Assembly (NCBI RefSeq): GCF_000372885.1
Contig: NZ_KB889967.1
Coordinates: 1,055,117-1,119,116 of the forward strand
Direction: 5' to 3'
Origin: Methyloversatilis thermotolerans
Lineage (GTDB): Bacteria > Pseudomonadota > Gammaproteobacteria > Burkholderiales > Rhodocyclaceae
DNA: 64,000 nt
The notes beneath the pieces were generated by a model. The model was not told the DNA's origin, did not search any database, and was given only the letters and a program-made list of their open reading frames with translations. Positions 11,029-20,829 of this stretch are shown piece after piece (within the stretch, counting starts at the first letter, position 1; each line of letters begins with the position of its first letter). The position numbers and the translations under genes were made by a program.

Positions 11029-11770
11029 GTCCGCCCGAGGCGGCGGCCTGCACCTGTTCGCTGGTCCGGCCGAAACGGCGCTCGCGCTGCTGATAGGACG
11101 CGATGGCCGCGTCGATGGATTCGGCGTTGAATTCCGGCCACAGCGCCTCGGTGAAGTAAAGCTCGGTGTAGGCAAGTTGCCAGAGCAGGAAATTGCTGAT
11201 GCGCTGTTCGCCGCCTGTGCGTATGAACAGGTCGGGTTCCGGCGCGAAGGCCATGGACAGATGTGCGGACAGGTCGTCCTCGCTGAAGCCTTCACGACGT
11301 TCCGGCTGCGCCTTCATCATGCGCTCGGCCGCCTGCAGGATGTCCCATCGTCCGCCGTAATTGGCGGCAATGGTCAGGTTGAGTCCCGAGTTGGCCGCGG
11401 TAAGCGCTTCGGCCTTATGGATGAGTTCGATCAATCGTGGCTCGAAACGCGACAGATCGCCGATCACGCGCAGACGGATGCCGTTCTCGTGCAGACGCGC
11501 CACTTCGTCCTCGAGTGCCCGTACGAAAAGCTGCATCAGGAAGTTCACCTCGTCCGCCGGGCGCCGCCAGTTCTCGGAACTGAAGGCGAAAAGCGTGAGG
11601 TAACCGACGCCGCGCTCGGCGCAGCGCCGCACCACGGCGCGTACCGCTTCCACGCCCTTGCGATGCCCGGCCACGCGCGGCATGAAACGGCGACGTGCCC
11701 AGCGGCCATTGCCATCCATGATGATGGCGATGTGCCGCGGCACTCCGTTCTGTACGGAAGTGGTGGACAA
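11021..11770 (-). CDS. uppS: undecaprenyl (isoprenyl) diphosphate synthase
   Basis: UppS extends farnesyl diphosphate with isopentenyl units to undecaprenyl diphosphate, the carrier for peptidoglycan and O-antigen. The 249-residue cis-prenyltransferase has [13 protein letters not shown] with the catalytic aspartate, [27 protein letters not shown], and the C-terminal [22 protein letters not shown] and [12 protein letters not shown] motifs. The first codon used is TTG at 11770. No ATG is available upstream of the conserved MDGNGRW, and the ribosome site is weak, so the exact start is uncertain. It lies 16 bases after frr. Confidence 0.93.
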   Translation of the reverse strand: MSTTSVQNGVPRHIAIIMDGNGRWARRRFMPRVAGHRKGVEAVRAVVRRCAERGVGYLTLFAFSSENWRRPADEVNFLMQLFVRALEDEVARLHENGIRLRVIGDLSRFEPRLIELIHKAEALTAANSGLNLTIAANYGGRWDILQAAERMMKAQPERREGFSEDDLSAHLSMAFAPEPDLFIRTGGEQRISNFLLWQLAYTELYFTEALWPEFNAESIDAAIASYQQRERRFGRTSEQVQAAASGGHA

Positions 11771-11786
11771 GATGCGCAGCCCGCTC

Positions 11787-12344
11787 TCAGACGGCCATCA
11801 GGTCCTGCTCTTTTTGTGCAAGCTGCTTGTCGACCTCGGCGATGTAGCGATCGGTCAGCTTCTGCACGTCTTCCTGAGCGCGGCGTTCGTCGTCTTCGGA
11901 AATTTCCTTGTTCTTGACCGCGTCTTTCAGCGCATTGTTGGCATCGCGGCGCAGATTGCGCACGGCGACCCGCGCGTTCTCGGCTTCGCCGCGCACGACC
12001 TTGATCAGTTCCTTGCGGCGCTCCTCGGTCAGCGGCGGCATCGGCACGCGCACGATTTCACCCATGGCGGACGGGTTGAGGCCCAGATCGGAGTCCCGGA
12101 TGGCCTTCTCGACCACCGGCAGCATCTTCTTTTCCCATGGCTGTACGCCGATGGCCCGCGCATCGATCAGGGTGACGTTCGCCACCTGGGCCAGCGGCAC
12201 CATGGAACCGTAGTAATCGACCTGGATGTGGTCAAGGATGCCGGTGTGCGCACGTCCGGTGCGCACCTTGCCGAAGTCGGTCTTGAGCGACTCCAGCGTT
12301 TTCTGCATCTTCTGTTCGGTGGTTTTCTTCAACTCGGGGATCAT
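11787..12344 (-). CDS. frr: ribosome recycling factor
   Basis: RRF splits the post-termination ribosome together with EF-G. The 185-residue protein is full length. It starts [19 protein letters not shown] and contains [44 protein letters not shown], and [19 protein letters not shown], the long three-helix bundle and hinge of the family. It follows pyrH after 81 bases and precedes uppS, the common rpsB-tsf-pyrH-frr-uppS order. No sequence oddities were seen. Confidence 0.96.
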   Translation of the reverse strand: MIPELKKTTEQKMQKTLESLKTDFGKVRTGRAHTGILDHIQVDYYGSMVPLAQVANVTLIDARAIGVQPWEKKMLPVVEKAIRDSDLGLNPSAMGEIVRVPMPPLTEERRKELIKVVRGEAENARVAVRNLRRDANNALKDAVKNKEISEDDERRAQEDVQKLTDRYIAEVDKQLAQKEQDLMAV

Positions 12345-12425
12345 GACGTCGCCTCTTGTTGGAAGTACGGCCGCATTCGCGGCCGGTGTCTGAAATCAGC
12401 GTGCGGCCATGCGGCGCAACCGGGA

Positions 12426-13139
12426 TCAGATGTGGACCAGCGTTCCTTCGTCTTCGCCCTGCACCACGCGCTTCAGTGCGCCCGGTTTGAAGATGCTGAA
12501 CACCTTGATCGGCAGTTGCTGATCGCGGCACAGCGCGAGCGCTGTTGCGTCCATCACCTTCAGATCACGGCTGATGGCTTCATCGAAGCTTACGCGATCG
12601 TAGCGGGTGGCCGTCGCATCCTTCATCGGATCGGCGTTGTACACGCCGTCGACCTTGGTGGCCTTGAGCACCACCTCGGCCTCGATCTCTCGCCCGCGCA
12701 GCGCTGCAGCGGTGTCCGTGGTGAAGAAGGGATTGCCGGTACCCGCCGCGAAGATGACGACCTTGCCTTCTTCGAGATAGCGGATGGCCTTGCCGCGGAT
12801 GTAGAACTCCACCACCGGCTCTATGCTCAGCGCCGACTGCACGCGCGCCGCCACACCGGCCTGACGCATCGCATCGCCCAGTGCCAGCGCGTTCATCACG
12901 GTTGCCAGCATGCCCATGTAGTCGGCGGTGGCGCGATCCATGCCGGCCGCGCCTCCTGCCACGCCGCGGAAGATGTTGCCTCCGCCGATCACAACGCCCA
13001 CTTCCACGCCCAAAGCGCGGATTTCGGCGATTTCAGCCACGACACGCGACAGCATGTCGCGGCTGATTCCGTAGTCGTCGTCGCCCATGAGGGCTTCGCC
13101 CGACAGCTTCAGAAGGATGCGGCGATAGGCAACGGTCAT
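12426..13139 (-). CDS. pyrH: UMP kinase
   Basis: PyrH phosphorylates UMP to UDP in pyrimidine synthesis and, as in other bacteria, is a hexamer controlled by GTP and UTP. From the ATG at 13139 the protein has 237 residues: [22 protein letters not shown], then [12 protein letters not shown], the UMP-binding [20 protein letters not shown] region, and [19 protein letters not shown]. Earlier in-frame ATG codons lie beyond the conserved N-terminus and were not used. It sits 19 bases after the tsf stop, so co-transcription with rpsB-tsf is likely. Confidence 0.95.
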   Translation of the reverse strand: MTVAYRRILLKLSGEALMGDDDYGISRDMLSRVVAEIAEIRALGVEVGVVIGGGNIFRGVAGGAAGMDRATADYMGMLATVMNALALGDAMRQAGVAARVQSALSIEPVVEFYIRGKAIRYLEEGKVVIFAAGTGNPFFTTDTAAALRGREIEAEVVLKATKVDGVYNADPMKDATATRYDRVSFDEAISRDLKVMDATALALCRDQQLPIKVFSIFKPGALKRVVQGEDEGTLVHI

Positions 13140-13158
13140 GCAGGCTCCCTGGGCGAGT

Positions 13159-14058
13159 TCAGCGCGCGGCAGCGGCAGCGGCTGCCTGGGCGGCCACTTC
13201 GGCGGCAAAGTCGGTAGTCTTCTTCTCGATGCCTTCGCCGACCACGTACAGCGTGAACGATGCGATCTTCGCAGACTTCGCCTTCAGCAACTGTTCGATC
13301 GTCTGCTTGCCGTCTTCGGCCTTTACGAACACCTGACCGAGCAGCGTCACTTCCTTCAGGTACTTCTGCACCGAGCCTTCGGCAATCTTGGTGATCATTT
13401 CTTCCGGCTTGCCCGCTTCACGCGCCTTTTCGATGGCGACGCGGCGCTCGGCTTCGATCAGCTCGGCCGACACCCCGGATGCATCCAGCGACTTGGGCTT
13501 GGAGGCGGCAATGTGCATCGCCAGGTCCTTGGCGAGCGCTTCGTCGCCGCCGACCAGATCGACCAGTACGCCGATCTTGGAACCACCGTGTACGTAGCTG
13601 GCCACCTTGCCTTCGGCCTGCACGCGCACGAAGCGGCGGATGCTCATGTTCTCGCCGATCTTGCCGACCAGCGCGGCGCGGGTGGATTCGACCGTGCCCT
13701 CGCCCATCGGCAATGCCGACAGCGCGGCCACGTCGGCCGGGCTGTTTTCCGCAACCAGCCTGGCGCAGCCGTTCACCAGCGCGAGGAAATCGTCGTTCTT
13801 GGCGACGAAGTCGGTTTCGCAGTTCACCTCGACCATGGCGGCCGTCTTGCCATCCGCCGCCAGGAACAGGCCGACGACGCCTTCCGCGGTCACGCGCGCC
13901 GCCGCCTTGCTGGCCTTGTTGCCCAGCTTCACGCGGAGGATTTCTTCCGCCTTCGCCAGATCGCCACCCGCTTCGGTCAGCGCCTTCTTGCATTCCATCA
14001 TCGGAGCGTCGGTCTTTTCGCGCAGCTCCTTGACCATACCTGCGGTGATTTCCGCCAT
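13159..14058 (-). CDS. tsf: elongation factor Ts
   Basis: EF-Ts is the guanine nucleotide exchange factor for EF-Tu. I start at the ATG at 14058 ([20 protein letters not shown], 299 residues); AGGA sits about 7 bases before it, while the ATG at 14064 has the box directly adjoining. The UBA-like N-terminal domain contains [23 protein letters not shown], followed by the [13 protein letters not shown] core that contacts EF-Tu. The C-terminus is alanine-rich. It follows rpsB after an 82-base gap that holds a GC-rich hairpin, which could reduce read-through from rpsB. Confidence 0.96.
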   Translation of the reverse strand: MAEITAGMVKELREKTDAPMMECKKALTEAGGDLAKAEEILRVKLGNKASKAAARVTAEGVVGLFLAADGKTAAMVEVNCETDFVAKNDDFLALVNGCARLVAENSPADVAALSALPMGEGTVESTRAALVGKIGENMSIRRFVRVQAEGKVASYVHGGSKIGVLVDLVGGDEALAKDLAMHIAASKPKSLDASGVSAELIEAERRVAIEKAREAGKPEEMITKIAEGSVQKYLKEVTLLGQVFVKAEDGKQTIEQLLKAKSAKIASFTLYVVGEGIEKKTTDFAAEVAAQAAAAAAAR

Positions 14059-14108
14059 GCTCATTCCTGCCTATCTGTGCGTTTCGAAAAATCGAACGGT
14101 GAAAACAA

Positions 14109-14132
14109 TCGCGGGCGCCGAGGCGCCCGCAT
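14109..14132 (-). terminator. GC-rich hairpin between rpsB and tsf (attenuator-like)
   Basis: The two 9-base arms GCGGGCGCC and GGCGCCCGC pair perfectly around a 2-base loop. In the minus-strand transcript the hairpin is followed by GATTGTTTTC, a short T-rich tail. It lies just after the rpsB stop and before tsf, so it may act as a partial terminator that sets the rpsB:tsf ratio. The structure is seen; the function is inferred. Confidence 0.55.
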
Positions 14133-14140
14133 CCCTGGGA

Positions 14141-14905
14141 TCAGGCCTGGGCTTCGCCTTCGCTTTCACCCTCGACCTCGACGAATTCGTCGTCGGACTT
14201 GAGCTGGGCAACGAGATCGGCCGCTGCGCTGTTGCGGCCTTCCAGGATGGCGTCCGCCACGCCGGAGGCGTACAGACGGATCGCGCGACTGGAGTCGTCG
14301 TTGCCCGGAATGATGTAATCGACGCCATTCGGCGAATGGTTGGTATCGACCACAGCGATGACCGGAATGCCCAGCTTGCTGGCTTCGGTGATGGCGATCT
14401 TGTGGTAGCCGACATCGATCACGAACAGCGCATCCGGCAGACCCGCCATGTCCTTGATGCCGCCGATGCTCTTCTGCAGCTTGACCAGTTCGCGCTGAAG
14501 AACCAGCGCTTCCTTCTTCGGAAGACGCTCCATCGAGCCATCTTCCACCATGGTTTCCAGATCCTTCAGGCGCTTGACCGAAAGCTTGAGCGTCTTGAAG
14601 TTGGTCAGCATGCCGCCGAGCCAGCGCTCGTCAACATAGGGCACACCGGCGCGCTGCGCTTCCTCGGCCACGATTTCACGTGCCTGGCGCTTGGTACCGA
14701 CCATCAGGATGGTGCCCTTGTTGGCCGACATGCGGCGGATGAAAGCCATCGCCTCGTTGTACTTGGTGACGGTCTTTTCGAGATTGATGATGTGGATCTT
14801 GTTGCGATGGCCGAAGATGAAAGGGGCCATCTTGGGATTCCAGAAGCGGGTCTGGTGTCCGAAATGGACACCGGCTTCCAGCATTTCACGCATGGATACG
14901 GACAT
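14141..14905 (-). CDS. rpsB: 30S ribosomal protein S2
   Basis: S2 is a late-assembling protein of the small ribosomal subunit. From the ATG at 14905 it has 254 residues: [59 protein letters not shown], and [16 protein letters not shown]...[13 protein letters not shown], the complete family core. The C-terminal tail is acidic ([17 protein letters not shown]). Upstream in-frame codons to 15010 lie in the leader and were rejected. It is the first gene of the minus-strand block and faces map across a 280-base divergent region. Confidence 0.96.
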   Translation of the reverse strand: MSVSMREMLEAGVHFGHQTRFWNPKMAPFIFGHRNKIHIINLEKTVTKYNEAMAFIRRMSANKGTILMVGTKRQAREIVAEEAQRAGVPYVDERWLGGMLTNFKTLKLSVKRLKDLETMVEDGSMERLPKKEALVLQRELVKLQKSIGGIKDMAGLPDALFVIDVGYHKIAITEASKLGIPVIAVVDTNHSPNGVDYIIPGNDDSSRAIRLYASGVADAILEGRNSAAADLVAQLKSDDEFVEVEGESEGEAQA

Positions 14906-15069
14906 TCTGATGCTCCGAACAGGGTTGGACCTCCGCCCGGCCGTGTCGCAGCCGGACTTCCGGCGGCGCACCCCATCGGTCGTCGCCAGGCGCGCAAGGC
15001 GCCGGCGCATGCCGGGCGTGTGGATTTGTCTGACGCACCCACCCGGGCGCTGAAATCAGACAGCCTTCG

Positions 15070-15099
15070 ATTGTATCAGCCGCATTGCAACAAATTCAA
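15070..15099 (-). promoter_or_regulatory. probable sigma-70 promoter of rpsB operon
   Basis: On the minus strand TTGAAT (15099-15094) and TACAAT (15075-15070) are separated by 18 bases, about 165 bases upstream of the rpsB start. The -10 box matches the consensus at 5 of 6 positions and the -35 box at 4 of 6. The position fits a promoter for rpsB-tsf-pyrH-frr with a long leader. Confidence 0.45.
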
Positions 15100-15185
15100 G
15101 TCAGCCACATGAACCCCGTTTGCCGCATGGCGGCGCTTCCGTTACCCTCGCAGGTCCCGTTTCATCATTTCAGACCGAACCGTTC

Positions 15186-16007
15186 ATGAGCGTCACCATC
15201 AAGACCCCCGAAGAGATCGAGCACATGCGCGTCGCCTGCCGGCTCGCATCGGAAGTGCTCGACTTCATCGGCCCGCATGTGCAAGCAGGGGTTACCACGG
15301 CCGAGCTGGACCGCCTGTGCCATGACTACATGGTGAATGAGCAGCACACCATTCCCGCGCCCCTGAATTATGCGCCTCCGGGCTACAGCCCCTACCCGAA
15401 ATCCATCTGCACCTCGGTCAATCATGTGGTGTGCCATGGCGTTCCGGCCGAGAGGCCGCTGAAGAAGGGCGATATCGTCAACCTGGACATCACGGTGATC
15501 AAGGACGGTTTCCATGGTGACACCAGCCGGATGTTCATCGTCGGCGGCGAGACGACGAAGCAGGCGTCTCGCCTGTGCGCGATCACCTACGAATGCATGT
15601 GGCTGGGCATTTCCCGCGTGAAACCGGGCGCCCATCTCGGCGACATCGGTCATGCGATCCAGCGGCACGCCGAAAGCAACGGCTTTTCCGTGGTGCGCGA
15701 ATTCTGCGGGCATGGCATCGGTCGCAAGTTCCACGAAGAACCCCAGGTGCTGCACTACGGCAAGCCGAACACCGGCATCGAACTGAAGGAAGGCATGATC
15801 TTCACCATCGAGCCCATGATCAACGCCGGTCGCGCGGCCGTGTCCGAACTGCCGGATGGCTGGACCATCGTGACCCGCGACCGCAGTCTGTCGGCGCAAT
15901 GGGAGCACACGGTGCTGGTCACCGCCGAGGGCTTCGAGGTGCTCACCGTATCGGCCGGCTGTCCGCCTCCGCCCGCATTGATCGGCGACCTCGGCAAGGT
16001 GGCCTGA
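15186..16007 (+). CDS. map: type I methionine aminopeptidase
   Basis: Map removes the initiator methionine from nascent proteins. The 273-residue protein starts at the ATG at 15186 (MSVTIKTPEEIEHMRVA). The five metal ligands can be placed: two aspartates in NLDITVIKDGFHGDTSRMF, the histidine of FCGHGIGRKFHEEP, the glutamate of FTIEPM, and the glutamate of QWEHTVLVT. There is no N-terminal extension, so it is type Ia. It is divergent from rpsB and followed after 3 bases by glnD, so the two may be co-transcribed. The map/rpsB divergent arrangement is common in proteobacteria. Confidence 0.95.
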   Translation: MSVTIKTPEEIEHMRVACRLASEVLDFIGPHVQAGVTTAELDRLCHDYMVNEQHTIPAPLNYAPPGYSPYPKSICTSVNHVVCHGVPAERPLKKGDIVNLDITVIKDGFHGDTSRMFIVGGETTKQASRLCAITYECMWLGISRVKPGAHLGDIGHAIQRHAESNGFSVVREFCGHGIGRKFHEEPQVLHYGKPNTGIELKEGMIFTIEPMINAGRAAVSELPDGWTIVTRDRSLSAQWEHTVLVTAEGFEVLTVSAGCPPPPALIGDLGKVA

Positions 16008-16010
16008 GCG

Positions 16011-18593
16011 GTGTCCGCGCTTCCCGATACGGATGCGCTGCGCGTGCTGGTTGGCGCGCTGCGCGCCGAGCTGGTCAGCCACCAGCAGTCGCTGCGCAGC
16101 CGGTTTGAGGAGGACGGCAACAGCCGTCGCATACTGCTCGCTCGCGCACGGGCCGTCGATGGGGCATTGCGCAGACTGTGGGCGGCCGTCGGCATGCCGC
16201 GCGACGCAGCGCTGGTCGCCGTAGGCGGTTACGGTCGCGGTGAGCTGTATCCGGCCTCCGATGTGGACGTGTTGTTCCTCCTGCCGGAGCATGCGCCCGA
16301 AGGCGTGGACGCGCGCCTGGAACAGCTCGTCGGCCTGCTCTGGGACGTGGGACTGGACATCGGTCACAGCGTGCGCTCGGTCGAGCAATGTGTGGACGAG
16401 GCCGCGCGCGACATCACGGTCGAAACGACGTTGCTGGAAGCGCGCCTGCTTGCCGGTTCGACCCGGCTGTTCCGGTCATTGCGCGACACGCTGGCCGAGC
16501 ATCGGGACCCGCGTGCGTTCTTCAAGGCCAAGCGACTGGAACAGGACGAGCGGCACCAGCGCTATCAGGAAACACCGTACAGCCTCGAACCGAACTGCAA
16601 GGAAAGCCCTGGCGGATTGCGCGACCTGCAGGTGATCCAGTGGATCGCGCGTGCCAGTCAGCTCGGTTCGAGCTGGAACGAGCTGGCCGGGCGCGGCCTG
16701 ATCACACAGGAAGAAGCTCGCCAGCTCGCGCGGGTCGAGCGTTTCATGCGCGACACGCGCGTGCGCCTGCACCTGATCGCACGTCGCCGCGAGGATCGCC
16801 TGATTTTCGATCACCAGGAGGCGGTCGCTGCGGCGTCCGGTTGCCGGGCCACGCCCACGCGACGGGCGTCCGAAGTGTTCATGCAGCAGTATTATCGCAG
16901 CGCGAAAACGATCACCCAGCTCAACACCATACTTCTGCAGAACATTTCGGCCGCGCTCTTTCCGTCCGACAATGCGGCGACGCAGCCGATCAACGAGCGC
17001 TTCCAGTCCAGTCGTGAACTGCTGGACGTGGTCGATGAACAGGTGTTCGAGCGCGAACCCAGCGCGCTGATCGAGTGCTTCACGCTGCTGCAGCGGCACG
17101 GCGAGCTGAAGGGCATGACCGCGCGCACCTTGCGCGCACTGTGGCGTGCACGCCGGCTGATCGATGCCCGTTTCCGGCGCGATCCGAGGAACCGTGCGCT
17201 GTTCCTGTCGCTGTTCCAGCAGACGCGCGGACTGGTGCATGAAATCCGCCGCATGAACCAGTACGGCATTCTGGGTCGTTACCTGCCCGCCTTCGGCCGC
17301 ATCGTCGGCCAGATGCAGCATGACCTGTTCCATGTCTATACCGTGGATCAGCACATCCTGCAGGTGATGCGCAATGTGCGGCGCTTCACCATGGCCGAAC
17401 ACGCGCACGAATATCCGTTGCTGTCGCGGCTGATCACTGGCTTCGAGCGGCGCTGGCTGCTCTACCTGTCCGCGCTGTTCCATGACATCGCGAAGGGCCG
17501 CGGCGGCGACCATTCGCAGCTCGGCATGCGCGATGCGCGCACGTTCTGCCGGCAGCACGGTTTGAGCAGCGAGGATGCGCAGCTTGTCGTGTTTCTGGTC
17601 GAGCATCACCTGTCGATGTCGTCGGTGGCGCAGAAGCAGGACCTGACCGATCCGGACGTGATCCGCGACTTCGCCCGCATCGTGCGGACGGAGCGCAGGC
17701 TCACCGCGCTCTACATCCTGACCCATGCCGATATCCGCGGCACCAGCCCCAAGGTGTGGAATGCCTGGCGCGGCAAGCTACTGGAAGATCTGTACTTCGC
17801 CACGCTGCGCCAGTTGCAGGGTGACGGCGCGGGCGCCACCTGCAGCAGCGGCCGCCAGGAAGAAGCGCGTCAGCTTCTGCGCTATTTCGGCCTGCGCGAT
17901 GGTGTCGAGAACGCGTTCTGGTCCCGTCTGGACACCGTGTACTTCATGCGCCACGACGCCGATGAAATCGCGTGGCACACGCGCATGCTCTATTTCCAGC
18001 CGGATGCCGCCACCGCTGTCGTCCGAGCGCGCCCCAACCAGGTGGGAGATGGCCTGCAAGTGATGGTCTATGCGCCGGACCAGATCGATCTGTTCGTTCG
18101 GCTGTGCGGGTTCTTCGGACGGCTGGGCTACAGCATTGCCGACGCCAAGATCCACACGACGACCGACGGCCACGCGCTGGACAGTTTCGTGCTGCTCGAC
18201 CCGAACGGTCATCTGAATTCGCGCGACATGATTGCGCTGATCGAAACCGGTCTGGTCGAGAGGCTTCAGCAGCAGTCCGTGCCCGAGCAGCCGATCGCCG
18301 GACGACTGTCACGCGAGGTGAAGCATTTTCCGATCACGCCAACGGTGGTGATCAAGCCGGATGAGCGCAAACAGCATCACATCATGCATGTGACCGCCGC
18401 GGACCGACCGGGGCTGCTCTATTCGGTGGCGAGCGTGCTGGCCGCTCACCACATCAAGCTGCACACGGCGAAAATCACCACGCTGGGTGAACGTGCGGAG
18501 GACGTGTTCCTGGTTTCGGGCGCGGAGCTGGACAGCAGCAGCACCCTCATCCGGCTCGAGCAGGAACTGCTGGATCAACTGGCGGTAAGCTGA
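16011..18593 (+). CDS. glnD: [protein-PII] uridylyltransferase / uridylyl-removing enzyme
   Basis: GlnD senses glutamine and adds or removes UMP on PII proteins, setting nitrogen assimilation. The protein has 860 residues, a full-length size. Domains in order: nucleotidyltransferase with GGYGRGELYPASDVDVLFL at about residues 72-90; a PII-uridylyltransferase helical region including QETPYSLEPNCKESPGGLRDLQ; an HD domain with LFHDIAKGRGGDHS near residue 490 for deuridylylation; and two C-terminal ACT domains (about 690-770 and 795-860). The start is GTG at 16011, three bases after the map stop, which suggests coupling. Confidence 0.95.
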   Translation: MSALPDTDALRVLVGALRAELVSHQQSLRSRFEEDGNSRRILLARARAVDGALRRLWAAVGMPRDAALVAVGGYGRGELYPASDVDVLFLLPEHAPEGVDARLEQLVGLLWDVGLDIGHSVRSVEQCVDEAARDITVETTLLEARLLAGSTRLFRSLRDTLAEHRDPRAFFKAKRLEQDERHQRYQETPYSLEPNCKESPGGLRDLQVIQWIARASQLGSSWNELAGRGLITQEEARQLARVERFMRDTRVRLHLIARRREDRLIFDHQEAVAAASGCRATPTRRASEVFMQQYYRSAKTITQLNTILLQNISAALFPSDNAATQPINERFQSSRELLDVVDEQVFEREPSALIECFTLLQRHGELKGMTARTLRALWRARRLIDARFRRDPRNRALFLSLFQQTRGLVHEIRRMNQYGILGRYLPAFGRIVGQMQHDLFHVYTVDQHILQVMRNVRRFTMAEHAHEYPLLSRLITGFERRWLLYLSALFHDIAKGRGGDHSQLGMRDARTFCRQHGLSSEDAQLVVFLVEHHLSMSSVAQKQDLTDPDVIRDFARIVRTERRLTALYILTHADIRGTSPKVWNAWRGKLLEDLYFATLRQLQGDGAGATCSSGRQEEARQLLRYFGLRDGVENAFWSRLDTVYFMRHDADEIAWHTRMLYFQPDAATAVVRARPNQVGDGLQVMVYAPDQIDLFVRLCGFFGRLGYSIADAKIHTTTDGHALDSFVLLDPNGHLNSRDMIALIETGLVERLQQQSVPEQPIAGRLSREVKHFPITPTVVIKPDERKQHHIMHVTAADRPGLLYSVASVLAAHHIKLHTAKITTLGERAEDVFLVSGAELDSSSTLIRLEQELLDQLAVS

Positions 18594-18608
18594 CGGCGCG
18601 CCGGACAG

Positions 18609-19148
18609 TCAATCGTCCGACGAGGCCTCGAGACCGGGGAACAGCACATCGGTGTAGCCGAAACGGGTGAAGTCCTTCACCCGCATCGGGTAGAGCACGC
18701 CATCCAGGTGGTCGCATTCGTGCTGGACCACCCGCGCATGGAAGCCTTCGGCATCGCGCTCTATCGGTCGACCTTCCGGGTCGAAACCGCTGTAGTGCAG
18801 CCGCGTATGGCGCGGCACCATCCCCCGCAAGCCGGGCACGGACAGACAGCCTTCCCAGCCCTCCTCCTGCTCGTCCCCCATCGGCTTGAGCACCGGGTTC
18901 ACCAGCACCGTAAAGGGCACGACCGGCGCATCCGGATAGCGCGTCGGCGGAGCCCCGCCGAACACGACGACACGCAGGTCAACACCGATCTGCGGTGCCG
19001 CAAGACCGGCACCGTTGGCGGCGCGCATGGTGTCGATCAGGTCGCTCACCAGCAGGTGCAGCTCCGGGCTGTCGAGGTCCTGGACCGGCCTGGCGATGCG
19101 CAGCAGTCGCGGGTCTCCCATGCGCAGAATTTCCCGGATCATCGGCAC
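18609..19148 (-). CDS. def: peptide deformylase
   Basis: Peptide deformylase strips the formyl group from the N-terminal methionine of new proteins, just before Map acts. The 179-residue protein has the three family motifs: [10 protein letters not shown] at about residue 46, EGCLSVPG at about 98, and HECDHLDG at about 142, with the cysteine and two histidines that bind the metal. The length and the less common MVPRHTRL segment suggest the second deformylase paralogue found in many betaproteobacteria, rather than the fmt-linked copy. It is convergent with glnD and overlaps the phosphorylase gene by 10 bases. Confidence 0.92.
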   Translation of the reverse strand: MPMIREILRMGDPRLLRIARPVQDLDSPELHLLVSDLIDTMRAANGAGLAAPQIGVDLRVVVFGGAPPTRYPDAPVVPFTVLVNPVLKPMGDEQEEGWEGCLSVPGLRGMVPRHTRLHYSGFDPEGRPIERDAEGFHARVVQHECDHLDGVLYPMRVKDFTRFGYTDVLFPGLEASSDD

Positions 19149-19888
19149 ACCCCGCTTTCACACACTTTCTCGAGCACATGGCGCACACGCACCATGGCCT
19201 CCTGGAGCATCGCTTCGATGTCGGCCATGCGGATGCCGTGTGCGGAATCGCCGCGTCCTGCGGCGTGATTCACCACCACATTGAGTGCAGCATAGGCCAG
19301 CCCTGCCTCGCGCGCGAGCGCCGCTTCCGGCATGCCGGTCATGCCCACGACGTCGGCGCCATCCCGTTCGTAGCGGTTGATTTCGGCTGCGGTTTCCAGG
19401 CGTGGCCCCTGGGTTGCCGCATAGACGGCACCATCAACCACTGTCTCGCCAGCCAGCGCCGCGGCTTCGATCAGGCGCTCGCGCAGCGCCGCGTCATAAG
19501 GTTCGGTGAAATCGATGTGGCGCACCTGTCCGTCGTGCGCATCGAAAAAGGTCGAATGCCGGCCCCAGGTGTAATCGATGATCTGGTCGGGCACCACGAG
19601 TGCGCCCGGTCCGAGGTCGGCACGAATGCCTCCGACCGATGCCACCGACACGATGTGGGTGACGCCAGCGCTGCGCAGCGCGGAAATGTTGGCGCGGTAA
19701 TTCACCCGATGCGGCGGAATGGTGTGGCCATAGCCGTGGCGGGCGATGAACACCAGCTCACGTCCGGCCAGCCGGCCGAAGGTGAGCGGGCCGGAAGGTT
19801 CGCCGTACGGCGTCCTGACCACCTCCCGTCGCGTGATGTCGAGATTGGCGAGCTGGGTGAGCCCGCTTCCGCCGATGACGGCCAGCAT
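19139..19888 (-). CDS. S-methyl-5'-thioinosine phosphorylase-like (MTAP/PNP family)
   Basis: This family splits methylthio-nucleosides with phosphate during methionine/polyamine salvage. From the ATG at 19888 the protein has 249 residues: AVIGGSG phosphate loop (residues 3-9), [28 protein letters not shown], a [12 protein letters not shown] segment, and [15 protein letters not shown]. At the purine-recognition site the sequence reads VNHAA (N207, A209). Methyladenosine phosphorylases carry aspartates there, while the Pseudomonas methylthioinosine enzyme carries Asn and Ala as I recall it, so a 6-oxopurine substrate is likely. It is probably co-transcribed with def through the 10-base overlap. 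Plain purine nucleoside phosphorylase is the alternative. Confidence 0.82.
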   Translation of the reverse strand: MLAVIGGSGLTQLANLDITRREVVRTPYGEPSGPLTFGRLAGRELVFIARHGYGHTIPPHRVNYRANISALRSAGVTHIVSVASVGGIRADLGPGALVVPDQIIDYTWGRHSTFFDAHDGQVRHIDFTEPYDAALRERLIEAAALAGETVVDGAVYAATQGPRLETAAEINRYERDGADVVGMTGMPEAALAREAGLAYAALNVVVNHAAGRGDSAHGIRMADIEAMLQEAMVRVRHVLEKVCESGVCR

Positions 19889-19972
19889 GCGATGAAGACT
19901 CCGGATCAAAGACCCGGAGTATACGGCGCAAACCCCGATACGCCGGTGGCAGGGCGGGACCAGCGATGCGAC

Positions 19973-20764
19973 TCAGCTTGCCTGAATCCGCCTCGCCCAG
20001 CGGCCCACCAGGCCCAGACCGGCCAGCAGCATGGCCAACGCCGACGGCTCCGGCACTGCCGCTGCGTATACGCCTGCGAAGGCCGAGACGTCGTACTGCG
20101 CCGCTTCGTCGCTCGCATTGACAAGCGCGAATACCAGGCGTCCCTGCCTGATTTCAGAACCGGCATCCTCATCAGCGTAGAGAATGGCTTCGGAGTACGA
20201 CAGGAAGCCCTCGTTCTGCGCCTCGATGCCGACACGAGTGAACAGCCAGGGAGCCATACCGCCCAGCGGACCCAGGTCGTAGGTGAGCAGGTAATCGAAG
20301 GAAACGAGCAGCACCGACTGCGCATCGATTTCCAGCGTGAAATCCCGGAAGACGTTCGCGCCACTCATATCTCCCGACGTGTCGACCCGCGCGTCCAGAG
20401 ATTCGAGCGGATTCGGAATCAAGCGCCAGTCCGGATCGGTGCCGTCATCGTTCAACGCCTTGTCCGGAAAGGCTGCGCCGGTGATCGAAGCATGGGCACC
20501 GAGGGTATGGCTCGACAGATCGGACATCCAGTCGTGGGACTCCTGCCAGTCGCCGATGAAACCCATATTGGTCGAGACGTAGGAGTAGAAGTTGTCTGCG
20601 GTGAAGGACGGCGTGATTCCTGAATCGGGATCGAGAGAAAGGTGCTGGAACTCGAGCGAAAACCAGTCCAGCGTCGCCGTCGCGGTTGCGGCCTGCGCGG
20701 CTCCGGCCACGCCGATGAGGGTGCCGGTCAGCCATGCTGCGATAAGCGTTCTGTGTTTCATCAT
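19973..20764 (-). CDS. PEP-CTERM sorting domain protein, unknown function
   Basis: I do not recognise the body of this 263-residue protein. It has an N-terminal signal peptide (TLIAAWLTGTLIGVAGAAQA) and a C-terminal PEP-CTERM tail: [19 protein letters not shown] followed by basic residues. The tail marks it for the exosortase system that processes exported proteins linked to exopolysaccharide. Between them lies a beta-rich region with few charged clusters, including FRDFTLEIDAQSVLLVSFDY. It is preceded by the GlcG/HbpS-like gene with a 65-base gap on the same strand. No exosortase gene is in the window. Confidence 0.85.
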   Translation of the reverse strand: MMKHRTLIAAWLTGTLIGVAGAAQAATATATLDWFSLEFQHLSLDPDSGITPSFTADNFYSYVSTNMGFIGDWQESHDWMSDLSSHTLGAHASITGAAFPDKALNDDGTDPDWRLIPNPLESLDARVDTSGDMSGANVFRDFTLEIDAQSVLLVSFDYLLTYDLGPLGGMAPWLFTRVGIEAQNEGFLSYSEAILYADEDAGSEIRQGRLVFALVNASDEAAQYDVSAFAGVYAAAVPEPSALAMLLAGLGLVGRWARRIQAS

Positions 20765-20829
20765 GAGCGTTCTCCGTCAGTCGCGGGGCGACCGCTTGCC
20801 GTTCGCCCCGCAGGTGGTGCTGGCGTGTC

